The translations under genes and the position numbers were made by a program. 64,000 nt of DNA from Nioella nitratireducens (GTDB lineage: Bacteria; Pseudomonadota; Alphaproteobacteria; Rhodobacterales; Rhodobacteraceae), in the NCBI RefSeq assembly GCF_001879715.1, contig NZ_MNBW01000005.1, positions 62,001 through 126,000 of the forward strand. Direction: 5' to 3'. The notes under the pieces were generated by a model. It saw nothing but the letters and a program-made list of their open reading frames with translations. It ran no database searches and was not told the DNA's origin. Positions 34,505 to 42,875 of this stretch are shown piece by piece (within the stretch, counting starts at the first letter, position 1; every line of letters begins with the position of its first letter).

Positions 34505-36106
34505 TCAGCCCCCGGCGCGGATCATGTCGGCGGCCTTTTCGGCGATCATCACCGTGGGCGAATTGGTGTTGCCCGAGGTGATCGTGGGCATGATCGAGGC
34601 GTCGACCACGCGCAGCCCTTCCATGCCGTGAACCCTCAGGCAGGGATCTACAACCGCGCCGGGGTCGGTGCCCATGCGGGCGGTGCCGACGGGGTGGAAA
34701 ATCGTTGTGCCGATCTGGCCCGCCGCGTCGATCAGTTGCTGGTCGGTGGCGTAGTCGGGGCCGGGCCGGATTTCCTGCGGATGGTATTGGGCGAGCGGAG
34801 TCTGGCCAACGATCTTGCGCGTCAGCGTGATCGAGCGGGCGGCGGTGAGGCGGTCGGCCTCGGTCGAGAGGTAGTTGGGCTGGATCGCGGGGGCGTCGCC
34901 GGGATCGGGCGAATTCAGGCGCACATGGCCGCGTGCCTCGGGGCGCAGGTTGCAGACCGAGGCGGTAAAGGCGGGGAACGGGTCGAGGTCTTCGCCGAAC
35001 CTGGGCAGGCTGAGCGGCTGGACGTGGTATTCCAGATCCGGGGTGTCGAGGCTAGGGTCCGACTTCGCGAAGGCGCCAAGCTGTGACGGGGCCATCGACA
35101 TCGGGCCAGACCGGAAGAGCGCGTATTCCAGACCGATTTTTGCCTTTCCAAACAAGGTGGAAGACAGTTGGTTGAGGGTCTTCACCCCCGCGACGCGATA
35201 GGACAGGCGCAGTTGCAGGTGGTCTTGCAAATTGCCGCCGACGCCCGCCAAATCGTGGGTTACGCCGATCCCGTGGTCCTGCAAATGCTGGCCGGGGCCG
35301 ATGCCGGACAGCATCATCAAATGCGGCGAGCCGATTGACCCGGCGCAGAGGATCACTTCGCGGGTGGCGGTGGCCTGTGCGGGTTGGCCGTCTTTCAGGA
35401 ACCGCACGCCGGTGGCCTTGCGACCTTCCAGGATCAGCCCTTGCGCTTGAGCACCGGTCAGCACGGTGAGGGTCTGGCGGTGTTCGGCGGGGCGCAGGAA
35501 GCCCGTGGCGGTAGACCAGCGCCAGCCGCGCCGCTGGTTGACCTGGAAATAGCCGACACCTTCGTTGGTGCCGGTGTTGAAATCGTCCGTGCGGGGGATG
35601 CCCGCGGCCTCGGCGGCATCCGCGAACGCGTCAAGGATTTCCCAGCTAAGTCTTTGTTTTTCAACGCGCCATTCGCCGCCTTCCCCATGGGTTTCGGACA
35701 CGCCCTGGTAGTGATCTTCGGATTTCAGGAAGTAAGGCAACACGTCATCCCAGCCCCAGCCGGGATTGCCCATTTGCCGCCATTGGTCGTAGTCGCGGGC
35801 TTGGCCGCGGAGGTAGAGCATGCCGTTGATGGCCGAGCAGCCGCCCAAGATCCGGCCGCGGGGGTAGAGGATGGCGCGGTTGCCCAAGCCCGGTTCGGCC
35901 TCGGTGGAGAACATCCAGTCGGTGCGGGGGTTGCCGATGCAATAGAGGTAACCAACGGGAATCTTTGTCCAAATATAGTTATCCCGGCCGCCCGCTTCGA
36001 GCAGCAGAACGCGGGTGCGCGGATCTTCGGACAGGCGGTTGGCCAGCACACAGCCAGCCGAGCCTGCGCCCACGATCACATAGTCGAACGGCCCGAAATC
36101 CTTCAT
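34505..36106 (-). CDS. GMC-family FAD alcohol/choline-type dehydrogenase
   Basis: A 533-residue glucose-methanol-choline oxidoreductase. The ADP-binding VIVGAGSAGCVLANRLSEDP is at 10-29, the GMC signature YPRGRILGGCSAINGMLYLRGQ near 80-101, and the active-site His and Asn lie in IFHPVGTARMG and SGNTNSPTVM. It should oxidise a primary alcohol or polyol to the aldehyde. It follows the TRAP genes on the same strand after a 108-base gap holding two palindromic operator-like sites. It is not obviously BetA, since no betaine genes are near. Confidence 0.88.
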   Translation of the reverse strand: MKDFGPFDYVIVGAGSAGCVLANRLSEDPRTRVLLLEAGGRDNYIWTKIPVGYLYCIGNPRTDWMFSTEAEPGLGNRAILYPRGRILGGCSAINGMLYLRGQARDYDQWRQMGNPGWGWDDVLPYFLKSEDHYQGVSETHGEGGEWRVEKQRLSWEILDAFADAAEAAGIPRTDDFNTGTNEGVGYFQVNQRRGWRWSTATGFLRPAEHRQTLTVLTGAQAQGLILEGRKATGVRFLKDGQPAQATATREVILCAGSIGSPHLMMLSGIGPGQHLQDHGIGVTHDLAGVGGNLQDHLQLRLSYRVAGVKTLNQLSSTLFGKAKIGLEYALFRSGPMSMAPSQLGAFAKSDPSLDTPDLEYHVQPLSLPRFGEDLDPFPAFTASVCNLRPEARGHVRLNSPDPGDAPAIQPNYLSTEADRLTAARSITLTRKIVGQTPLAQYHPQEIRPGPDYATDQQLIDAAGQIGTTIFHPVGTARMGTDPGAVVDPCLRVHGMEGLRVVDASIMPTITSGNTNSPTVMIAEKAADMIRAGG

Positions 36107-36121
36107 CGTCCCCTCCCGTTT

Positions 36122-36159
36122 CCGACAGGTATGTCGGTTATTTCTGACAGGTTTGTCGA
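36122..36159. promoter_or_regulatory. Tandem GACA-N4-TGTC palindromes upstream of the GMC gene
   Basis: CCGACAGGTATGTCGG (36122-36137) and CTGACAGGTTTGTCG (36144-36158 region) both contain GACA, four bases, TGTC. The palindromes start exactly 22 bases apart (GACA at 36124 and 36146), two helical turns. They lie 16-50 bases before the GMC start codon, ideal for a dimeric repressor. Confidence 0.6.
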
Positions 36160-36214
36160 TTTTGCCGCCGGGGTAAATGGGGTGCGGCGCGCGATGTGAC
36201 GCGTCGCGCCGGGG

Positions 36215-37567
36215 TCAGAAAACCGAGGGCAGCCAGAGCACCAGTGCCGGGAACATGATCAGGACCACAACGCGCACGATTTCCGCCCCGAAGAAGGGCA
36301 GGACGCCCTTGAAGGTGTCGATCATCGGTGTGTCCTTTGCGAGGGCCGATATCACGAAGACATTCATCCCCACAGGGGGCGTGATCAGCCCCAACTCGAC
36401 CACGATGAGCGCGAGGATGCCAAACCAGACCTTGAGGTCTTCGGTGCTCATGCCATAGCCGGTGTCGGGGCCGAAGGCGTAGAGGCCACCGTTCAGTTCG
36501 ACCAGCACCGGCCAGAAGAACGGGATCACCAGCAAGATCATCGACAGCGAGTCCATCAGGCAGCCCAGAAGGATCAGCGCGACAAGCAGGATGACCAACA
36601 CCGTCATCGGTTCCAGCCCCGAGCCCGAGATCCATTCGGCGGTGGCCTGCGGCATCCGGATGCGGGACATGAAGATCTTCATCAGTTCCGCGCCCAGGAG
36701 GATCAGGTAGATCATGCCGGTGGTCTGCGCGGTTTCCTTGAGGCTGTCGACCATGTCGCGCCAGCCGAGGCTGCCGCGGAACAGGCCATAGACCGCCACG
36801 AGGAAGACGCCCACGGCCGCGCCGGGGGTGGGGTTGTAAAAGCCGCCGTAGATGCCGCCCAGAACGATGGCGAAGATCAGCACCACGGGCAGCACGCCAA
36901 GGGTGGCCGCGATGAATTCGGCACGGTCGGCGGCGCCGCCCTTGGGGCCGGCCTCGGGGCGCAGGGTGACGTAGACCAGGATGGTGACGAGGAAGAACAG
37001 CACGGCGAGGATACCGGGGATCATCGCGGCCATGAACATGGTCACGATATTGGCCTCGACGATGATCGAATAGATGATCAGCACGACCGAGGGCGGGATC
37101 AGGATGCCCAGCACCCCGCCCGCCGCGAGCGACCCGGTCGCCAGCGCGCCGGAATAGTTGTAGCGCTTGAGTTCCGGCAGGGCGATCCGGCCCATGGTCG
37201 AAGCGGTAGCCAGTGACGAGCCGGAGACCGCGCCAAAGCCCGCGCAGCCCGCGATGGCGGCCATGGCGGTGCCGCCGGGGGCCCATCCAAGCCACGCGTT
37301 CGCGCCGCGAAACAGCGCCTTGGACAGCCCCACGCGCGATGCGATGGCCCCCATCAGCACAAACATCGGCACGACCGAGAGGCCGTAGTTGGAGAACTGC
37401 CCATAGGCCAGCGTCTTGAGCTGGTTCATCACGGTGAAGGGGCCGTTCATGATGAGGGTGCCGACGCCGCCGATCAGGATCATGGAATAGGCGATCGGCA
37501 TCCGCAGCGCGATCAGGATGACCAGCAGGACGAGGCTGATCAGCCCAAGGGTGATGGGATCAAGCAT
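36215..37567 (-). CDS. dctM: TRAP transporter large membrane subunit (DctM type)
   Basis: A 450-residue, very hydrophobic protein with about 12-13 membrane helices, the sodium-coupled elevator subunit of a TRAP importer. Family segments include MPIAYSMILIGGVGTLI, AAIAGCAGFGAVSGSSLATASTMG, and GGVLGILIPPSVVLIIYSIIVEANI. It follows the small subunit by four bases. The substrate is set by the binding protein two genes upstream. Confidence 0.92.
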   Translation of the reverse strand: MLDPITLGLISLVLLVILIALRMPIAYSMILIGGVGTLIMNGPFTVMNQLKTLAYGQFSNYGLSVVPMFVLMGAIASRVGLSKALFRGANAWLGWAPGGTAMAAIAGCAGFGAVSGSSLATASTMGRIALPELKRYNYSGALATGSLAAGGVLGILIPPSVVLIIYSIIVEANIVTMFMAAMIPGILAVLFFLVTILVYVTLRPEAGPKGGAADRAEFIAATLGVLPVVLIFAIVLGGIYGGFYNPTPGAAVGVFLVAVYGLFRGSLGWRDMVDSLKETAQTTGMIYLILLGAELMKIFMSRIRMPQATAEWISGSGLEPMTVLVILLVALILLGCLMDSLSMILLVIPFFWPVLVELNGGLYAFGPDTGYGMSTEDLKVWFGILALIVVELGLITPPVGMNVFVISALAKDTPMIDTFKGVLPFFGAEIVRVVVLIMFPALVLWLPSVF

Positions 37568-37571
37568 GAGG

Positions 37572-38093
37572 TCAGTTCCCGCCCCGAGCCACTTTGCCGA
37601 GGTTTTCCAGAAGTGTGATGAGGGCCGCCACGGCCAGAAGGAGCAGCGAAATCAGGCAGGGCACATAGGCCCACCAGATCGGAATTTGCAAAATGGCCGT
37701 CGCATAGTGGTATTCGCGCTGGCTGAGCAGTCCGCCATACATGCTGTAGATCATCAGGAGGCCGAAAAATAGCGCCACCATCGAGGCCACGAGGGCGAAG
37801 ATCGAGATCCACAGCGCCGAGGCGCGGGCGGTGAAGATATCGGCGGTCACATTGGCGCCGGTCAGTTGGCAATACGGCAGGAAGGCAAAGGCGGCGATGG
37901 CGATACCCATCTCGGTCAGTTCGAAATCGCCCGAGAAGGGCAGGCCGACCACCGCGCCGACCACGCTCCAGACATTCATCAGGACCACGGCCAGCACCAT
38001 GACCCCGCCGAGGATGCCCCAGGTGGCAATCACCGACTCCGCCGCACCGGTCAAGCCGGCGCGACGGGTCATATCTGCGACGGGCGCGTCCAT
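37572..38093 (-). CDS. dctQ: TRAP transporter small membrane subunit (DctQ type)
   Basis: A 173-residue protein with four predicted helices, the accessory TRAP subunit that pairs with DctM. Helices lie near 22-44, 60-78, 98-118 and 143-163; the FELTEMGIAIAAFAFLPYCQ segment is typical. It overlaps the binding-protein stop by one base and is followed by dctM. Confidence 0.88.
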   Translation of the reverse strand: MDAPVADMTRRAGLTGAAESVIATWGILGGVMVLAVVLMNVWSVVGAVVGLPFSGDFELTEMGIAIAAFAFLPYCQLTGANVTADIFTARASALWISIFALVASMVALFFGLLMIYSMYGGLLSQREYHYATAILQIPIWWAYVPCLISLLLLAVAALITLLENLGKVARGGN

Positions 38094-39127
38094 TACATGT
38101 CGGACGCGTTTTCGGCGATCAGGTCGCGCGCCGTCTGCACGAGGCCCGCGCCGTCGATACCGATAGAGGACACTTCCTCGATCCAGCGGTCAACCACCGG
38201 TTCCAGCACCTCTTGGAAGGCTGCGGTTTCGTCTTCCGTCAGGGTGACGTGGGTGTTGCCCGCTTCCACGGCCATGTTGATGCCGAAATTGTCGGATGCG
38301 CGCCAGATCTCGCCGACATGGCCCCACCATTCCCGGTTCGAGGCCTCGCGGAATGCGGCCTGAATATCCTCGGGCAGGCCGTTCCAGCGATCTGCGTTCA
38401 TCGACACCTGGAAGGTGGTGGTGCCGAAGCGGGCCATGTCATAGCCCTCGATCTGGTATTCGGTCTGTTCCTGAATGCGCAGCGGCGGGATAATTTCCCA
38501 CGGGATCAGCGCGCCATCGACGACACCGGTTTGCAGCGCCTGCGGCAGTTCGGGCACGGGCATGGCGACCGGGGTCGCGCCGAGCGCCTCGATGATCCAT
38601 GCGCCGGTGCGCGTCGGGATGCGCAGGCGCATGCCGTCGAGGTCTTCGGGGCGGTGCACCTCGGTATCGACCATGTGCAGGCCCTGACCGGCGTGGACAT
38701 GCAGGAACATGACCTCGAGCCCGGTGTATTCTTCGCGCAGGTAGTCGTCGAACATGTCGTAGAGCGCGAGGTTGGCGGCCACCGGATCGTTCACATAGAC
38801 GAAGGGAAGCTCCATCACTTCGGTGCGCGGGAAGAGACCGGGGGTGTAGCCGTTTACCGTCCAGATCAGGTCGACCACGCCATCGCGGGCCTGGCTGACC
38901 AGTTCGGGCGGGCGACCGCCGAGGGTCATGGCCGGGAAGATTTCAATATCGACGCGGCCGCCGGATAGTTCTTCGACCCGTTGGACCCATGGTTCCAGCA
39001 TCTGGGTTTGGGCCGGGGCCTGCGCGCCGAGAAGGTGGTGCAGGCGGAACGTGTATTCCTGGGCGCTGGCGCCGGTGGCCAGCGTCAAGACGGCAGCGAG
39101 TGCGCCTATGGCAGTTGTGGTCTTCAT
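38093..39127 (-). CDS. dctP: TRAP transporter substrate-binding protein (DctP type)
   Basis: A 344-residue periplasmic protein with a signal peptide ending near ASA (residue 22). The mature domain has QEYTFRLHHLLGAQAP, LSGGRVDIEIFPAMTLGG and the LDGMRLRIPTRTGAWI segment, where an Arg normally holds the carboxylate of the substrate. The ligand is therefore probably a carboxylic acid; an exact identity cannot be read. GGGAGGAG precedes the ATG. Neighbouring P450, ferredoxin and GMC genes suggest an aromatic, terpenoid or ether-bearing acid. Confidence 0.9.
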   Translation of the reverse strand: MKTTTAIGALAAVLTLATGASAQEYTFRLHHLLGAQAPAQTQMLEPWVQRVEELSGGRVDIEIFPAMTLGGRPPELVSQARDGVVDLIWTVNGYTPGLFPRTEVMELPFVYVNDPVAANLALYDMFDDYLREEYTGLEVMFLHVHAGQGLHMVDTEVHRPEDLDGMRLRIPTRTGAWIIEALGATPVAMPVPELPQALQTGVVDGALIPWEIIPPLRIQEQTEYQIEGYDMARFGTTTFQVSMNADRWNGLPEDIQAAFREASNREWWGHVGEIWRASDNFGINMAVEAGNTHVTLTEDETAAFQEVLEPVVDRWIEEVSSIGIDGAGLVQTARDLIAENASDM

Positions 39128-39219
39128 GTGGTCTCCTCCCTTGGGTGTGCTGGTCTTGTCCGGCGAACCGGCCAGCTCGATGCGGTATCAAATCCGCAAA
39201 TTCTGTTTTTCCGACGCTA

Positions 39220-39543
39220 TCATACTTGATGCTCGGGCAGGTATACGATGAGTCCGTCAAGGTTCTCGGCCACGACGATCTGGCAGGACAGGCGGCTGGT
39301 GGGCTTCACCTCGCAGGCGGCGAAGTCGAGCATGTCGGCCTCGGTCTCGCCGGCGGGGCCGACCTTGTCGGCCCAGTCATCGGCCACGTAGGCATGGCAG
39401 GTGGCGCAGGCCATGGCACCGCCGCATTCGGCGGTGATACCGTCGATGCCATGGGCCATGGCGGTCTGCATGACGCTGTCCCCGATCTTTGCAGCGACCG
39501 TGGTTTCAGTTCCGTCGGCGTCGATAAAGGTGACCTTGGGCAT
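39220..39543 (-). CDS. [2Fe-2S] adrenodoxin-type ferredoxin, partner of the P450
   Basis: A 107-residue ferredoxin with ligand cysteines 40, 46, 49 and 87 in the pattern C-x5-C-x2-C-x37-C of the adrenodoxin/putidaredoxin group. It passes electrons from a ferredoxin reductase, not present here, to a class I bacterial P450. ATG 39543 gives the family start PKVTFID; the frame to 39645 adds a non-conserved extension. It lies 115 bases after the P450 stop on the same strand. Confidence 0.92.
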   Translation of the reverse strand: MPKVTFIDADGTETTVAAKIGDSVMQTAMAHGIDGITAECGGAMACATCHAYVADDWADKVGPAGETEADMLDFAACEVKPTSRLSCQIVVAENLDGLIVYLPEHQV

Positions 39544-39658
39544 GCCGGGGCCTGTCCTTTCTTGTTGGATGTTCTTAGGGCGCGGTCGCGGCACGGGGCC
39601 AATCCATTTGCGCGGGCACTGCATAAGTTCTGGGTATAGGGGCACGGCCCCGGTCGGT

Positions 39659-40834
39659 TCAGTTGAGACGGACGGGCAGGTTCAGCGGGCCGCGGAAGCC
39701 AAAGCCGCGCCAGACCACCGAGGACGGATCGACCAGTTCCATGTTGGGGAACCGGTCGAAGATCATCGGCAGCATGATCTTGCCCAGCATCATCCGCGCC
39801 AGGTGGGCGCCCATGCAGTGATGCGGCCCCGAGCCGAAGCTTTGATGCGGGTTCTTGGCGCGGAGGGCGTTGAACAGGTGGCCGTCTTCGAACAGGTCTT
39901 CGTCGTGGTTGGCCGAGGCCTGAATGGTCATCACCACCGTGTCCTTGGGCAGGTCGATGCCGCGAATTTCGGTGTCGCGGGTGGCGCGCCGGGCGCTGAC
40001 CTGAATCGGGGCGACCCAGCGGACCGCCTCTTCGAAGGCCGCGCCCCAGTTGCCGCTGCGCTTCACCTCGTCCAATTGGTCGGGGTTGGTCAGCAGCCCG
40101 TAGAGCACCGTGAGCAGCGCGTCGCGGGGTTCGTTGATGCCGCCGCCGATCGCGATCTTGATATTGGCGACGATCTGGCTCCAGGCGATTGGATCGTCGG
40201 CATTGATCATGACCGACAGCGCGGTCTGATCGGGCTCGGCGCGGTATCGGTCGACGTTTTTCTCAAGCAGGGCATTCATCGCCATATGGGCACGGTCAAC
40301 CCGCTCGAACGGTTCGTCCTGCCAGCCGAAATTGCCCGCGCCGTCGATCAGGGCCTGCGACCAGAATTGCATGTCGTCATCGCTGGCCTCGGGCAAGCCG
40401 AGGATTTCCGCGAGGATGCGGGCGGCGAGGGGGCCGGCGAGGGTCGGGAAAAGATCGACCACTTCGTCGCGCGGCAGCCGGTCAAGGTATCGCCCGGCGA
40501 ATGTCTCATAGGCCGGGCCCCAGAGCGTCTTGAGGTTCCTGGGCGAGAAGGTGGGCATCATCGCGCCGCGTTCGGCCTTGTGCTCCTCGCCGTCCTTGCG
40601 CATCAGCGTATGCGCCTGAAAGGCCCGTTTCATCGGGGTGTTGGGATCGTCCGAGGACCAAGTGTCGGGGTCGTCCTTGACCGCGCGGGTATCAGATGCC
40701 TTGGTCAGCATGACACGGCCAACGGCCTTGACCGCGCAGACCGGGGCTTCGGAGCGAAGGCGGCGATAGAGTGGGTAGGGGTTCTCGACCAACTCGGTGA
40801 TCGTGACCTTGTCTTCGACAGGGGCCAGCGGCAT
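39659..40834 (-). CDS. Cytochrome P450 monooxygenase with atypical I helix
   Basis: A 391-residue soluble bacterial P450. The haem-cysteine motif FGSGPHHCMGAH places Cys340, ExxR is E269-R272, and RRATRDTEIRG is the K'-region. The I-helix segment IGGGINEPRDAL (229-240) lacks the usual acid-threonine pair, with Asn-Glu-Pro in its place, which is unusual for an ordinary hydroxylase. Likely fed by the adjacent ferredoxin and by the TRAP importer. It is divergent from a LysR gene about 100 bases away. Confidence 0.9.
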   Translation of the reverse strand: MPLAPVEDKVTITELVENPYPLYRRLRSEAPVCAVKAVGRVMLTKASDTRAVKDDPDTWSSDDPNTPMKRAFQAHTLMRKDGEEHKAERGAMMPTFSPRNLKTLWGPAYETFAGRYLDRLPRDEVVDLFPTLAGPLAARILAEILGLPEASDDDMQFWSQALIDGAGNFGWQDEPFERVDRAHMAMNALLEKNVDRYRAEPDQTALSVMINADDPIAWSQIVANIKIAIGGGINEPRDALLTVLYGLLTNPDQLDEVKRSGNWGAAFEEAVRWVAPIQVSARRATRDTEIRGIDLPKDTVVMTIQASANHDEDLFEDGHLFNALRAKNPHQSFGSGPHHCMGAHLARMMLGKIMLPMIFDRFPNMELVDPSSVVWRGFGFRGPLNLPVRLN

Positions 40835-40881
40835 GACGTCATCCTCCCTTACGCGTCTCCTCGGCCCTCGGGATAGCTTGT

Positions 40882-40904
40882 GATACTTAATCTAACAACT
40901 TAAT
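40882..40904. promoter_or_regulatory. Direct repeat ACTTAAT between P450 and LysR genes
   Basis: ACTTAAT occurs at 40885-40891 and 40898-40904, 13 bases apart, in the AT-rich gap between the divergent P450 and LysR genes. It is a possible LysR recognition area; spacing is not a classical operator. Confidence 0.3.
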
Positions 40905-40938
40905 GGAATTGATTGGCCGGATCAGGTATTTTGATTTC

Positions 40939-41841
40939 ATGGAGTCCAAAGCCCTCAACATTGATTTTGCGGACCTGCGCACTTTGCGGCTGGTGCATGA
41001 GCACCTGTCTTTTTCCGAGGTGGCGCAGATCCTTGGCGTGAACCAGTCGGCGGTCAGCTACACGATTGAAAAGCTGCGCCGCGCCTTTGACGACCAACTG
41101 TTCTTCCGGCAGGGCGGCGGGGTCGTGGCGACCGAGCGGTGCGCGGTCATTGCCACGGCAGCGGCGGGGATGCTGGCGGATCTGGAACAGTTGGCGATGC
41201 CCGAAGCCTTCGATCCGGCCGAGGCCGAGCACCGCTTTACCATCGCCTGCAATTTCTATGAACGGCAATTGATCTTGCCCCTGATCATGCGAAAGCTGCG
41301 CGAGACGGCACCGAACATGCGGGTGGATACGATCAACTCGATCTCGTTGGGGCACCTACAACTGAAACGCGGCGAGGCCGAGCTGCTGATCGGGCCGCTG
41401 AAACCTGAGGAGGCGGGATTCTATTGCCGCAATCTGGCGACGGAGCGCTATGTTTGCGTGATGGACCCGGACAACCCGCTGGCGCGAAAGCCGCTGACGT
41501 TGGAGGATTACCTGACGGCCAAGCACGCGGTGGTGCTGTATGGCGGGGGGTGGAGGTCGGGCTATCTGCGTGCCCTTGACCGGATGGGCCGCAGCCTCGA
41601 CCAGGTCTTGTCGGTTCCCAGCCCGGCCGGGCTGAACCGGGTGCTGGCCGGGACAGACCTGCTGTCTACCGTGCCCAACCGCATTGCCGACACCTTTGGC
41701 GACGGCCTGCACATCACCGATTGCCCATGCCCGGCGCCCTTCGACATTGATCTTGTCTGGACCGAGCGCACCCATCGGTCACCCATCCATATCTGGCTGC
41801 GCGAATTGATCTCGCGCGAGGTCAAGGCGGCGCTTGGCTGA
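40939..41841 (+). CDS. LysR-family regulator divergent from the P450 cluster
   Basis: A 300-residue LysR protein. The DNA-binding helices are in LRTLRLVHEHLSFSEVAQILGVNQSAVSYTIEKLRRAF (about 12-49); the remaining part is the ligand domain with EHRFTIACNFYERQLILP. It likely activates the P450-ferredoxin-TRAP genes. The frame begins at 40903; ATG 40939 is chosen because the family N-terminus starts there, but the RBS does not decide. Its stop is three bases from the convergent panE-like gene. Confidence 0.85.
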   Translation: MESKALNIDFADLRTLRLVHEHLSFSEVAQILGVNQSAVSYTIEKLRRAFDDQLFFRQGGGVVATERCAVIATAAAGMLADLEQLAMPEAFDPAEAEHRFTIACNFYERQLILPLIMRKLRETAPNMRVDTINSISLGHLQLKRGEAELLIGPLKPEEAGFYCRNLATERYVCVMDPDNPLARKPLTLEDYLTAKHAVVLYGGGWRSGYLRALDRMGRSLDQVLSVPSPAGLNRVLAGTDLLSTVPNRIADTFGDGLHITDCPCPAPFDIDLVWTERTHRSPIHIWLRELISREVKAALG

Positions 41842-41844
41842 GCC

Positions 41845-42753
41845 TTACGCGGTCGGCGCGGCCTCTTTGGTCAGCATCAGGATGGCCAAAAGGGTATTGA
41901 GCGGGGCAGGCAGGCCAAGGTCGGACGACCGCCGGGCGACGTAGCCATTGAGCGCCCCGATCTCGGTGGCGCGCCCGTGTTGCAGATCCTGAAGCATCGA
42001 GGCCTTGTGCCTGCCGTGATTGGCAAAAGCGTAGGCGATCTGGCCCTCGACCGCCGATAACGTGGCGTCGATCCCTTCGGCTTGCGCAAGCGCGATCACC
42101 TCGGCGGCGATGGCAGAGGTGATCGCCGTGGCACCGGGCGCGGCGGCCAGCCCGCCCACGGGCACCCCGGCCAGTGCGGTGGTGGCGTTCATGGCGCAGT
42201 TGAAGGCCGCCTTTTGCCAGACCTGCGCCGGGGCCGTGGCGGTGAAGTGGAACCCGGCGGCGGCCAGCGGCGCGGCCAGGGCCTCGGCCTCGGGTGAGGC
42301 TTGCCATGCGGTGAAGGGGGTGTGCGCCTTGCCGTGGCTGGCGACATGGCCGGGGCCGCGAAAATCGCCTGGCGTCATGGTGCAGCCATAAAGGACGCGA
42401 TTGTCCGGAACATGGCGCAACAGCGTTTCCACGTTGCCCAGACCGTTTTGCAGTGTCATCACGAAGGCCCCGCCCGCGATCACGCTGGCGACCGAAGTCA
42501 GTGCCGCATCGCTGTGATAGGTCTTGGTGAGCAGCAGGATCAGGTCGGTATCCTTTGGGCAGGCTTCGGGGCGGGCGGCAGCGATTGGCAGGATGTCGGT
42601 CCCGTCCTCCCAGTCCACCCGCAGCCCATCACGGGTGACGGCGTCGATATGGGCCTGGTTCAGGTCGAGCAGGGTCACCGACAGCCCGGCCTTGGCCAGA
42701 TGCGCCCCGATAACCGAGCCGAGCGCCCCGGCGCCCAGAATGGCAATGTTCAT
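41845..42753 (-). CDS. 2-dehydropantoate 2-reductase family oxidoreductase (PanE/ApbA)
   Basis: A 302-residue NADPH-dependent ketoacid reductase. The N-terminal dinucleotide motif is ILGAGALGSVIGAHLAKAG, LQNGLGNVE contacts the substrate, and the catalytic Lys is in VWQKAAFNCAMNATTAL. True PanE reduces ketopantoate; catabolic clusters often hold paralogues acting on other 2-oxo acids, and this one lies between two LysR genes. No pan genes accompany it. Confidence 0.85.
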   Translation of the reverse strand: MNIAILGAGALGSVIGAHLAKAGLSVTLLDLNQAHIDAVTRDGLRVDWEDGTDILPIAAARPEACPKDTDLILLLTKTYHSDAALTSVASVIAGGAFVMTLQNGLGNVETLLRHVPDNRVLYGCTMTPGDFRGPGHVASHGKAHTPFTAWQASPEAEALAAPLAAAGFHFTATAPAQVWQKAAFNCAMNATTALAGVPVGGLAAAPGATAITSAIAAEVIALAQAEGIDATLSAVEGQIAYAFANHGRHKASMLQDLQHGRATEIGALNGYVARRSSDLGLPAPLNTLLAILMLTKEAAPTA

Positions 42754-42819
42754 GGCTGGTCCTCCCTCGCGTGGGTCGTGCCGATCCTAGGCACCGGGCG
42801 CGGGCGGGGCAAGCAATTG

Positions 42820-42849
42820 ATTGCCGTGTGAAGTATTGCCGTGTGAGGT
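42820..42849. repeat. Short tandem duplication
   Basis: ATTGCCGTGTGAAGT (42820-42834) is followed directly by ATTGCCGTGTGAGGT (42835-42849), 14 of 15 identical. It lies in the gap between panE-like and LysR genes; no function is suggested by the surroundings. Confidence 0.6.
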
Positions 42850-42875
42850 ATTGGTGGGAGATGTCGCGGCGGGCG

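Noticed and set aside
39219-39232. ATCATACTTGAT palindrome similar to the P450 promoter repeat
   Set aside because: It falls on the last codons and stop of the ferredoxin gene, and the match to the promoter repeat is only partial.
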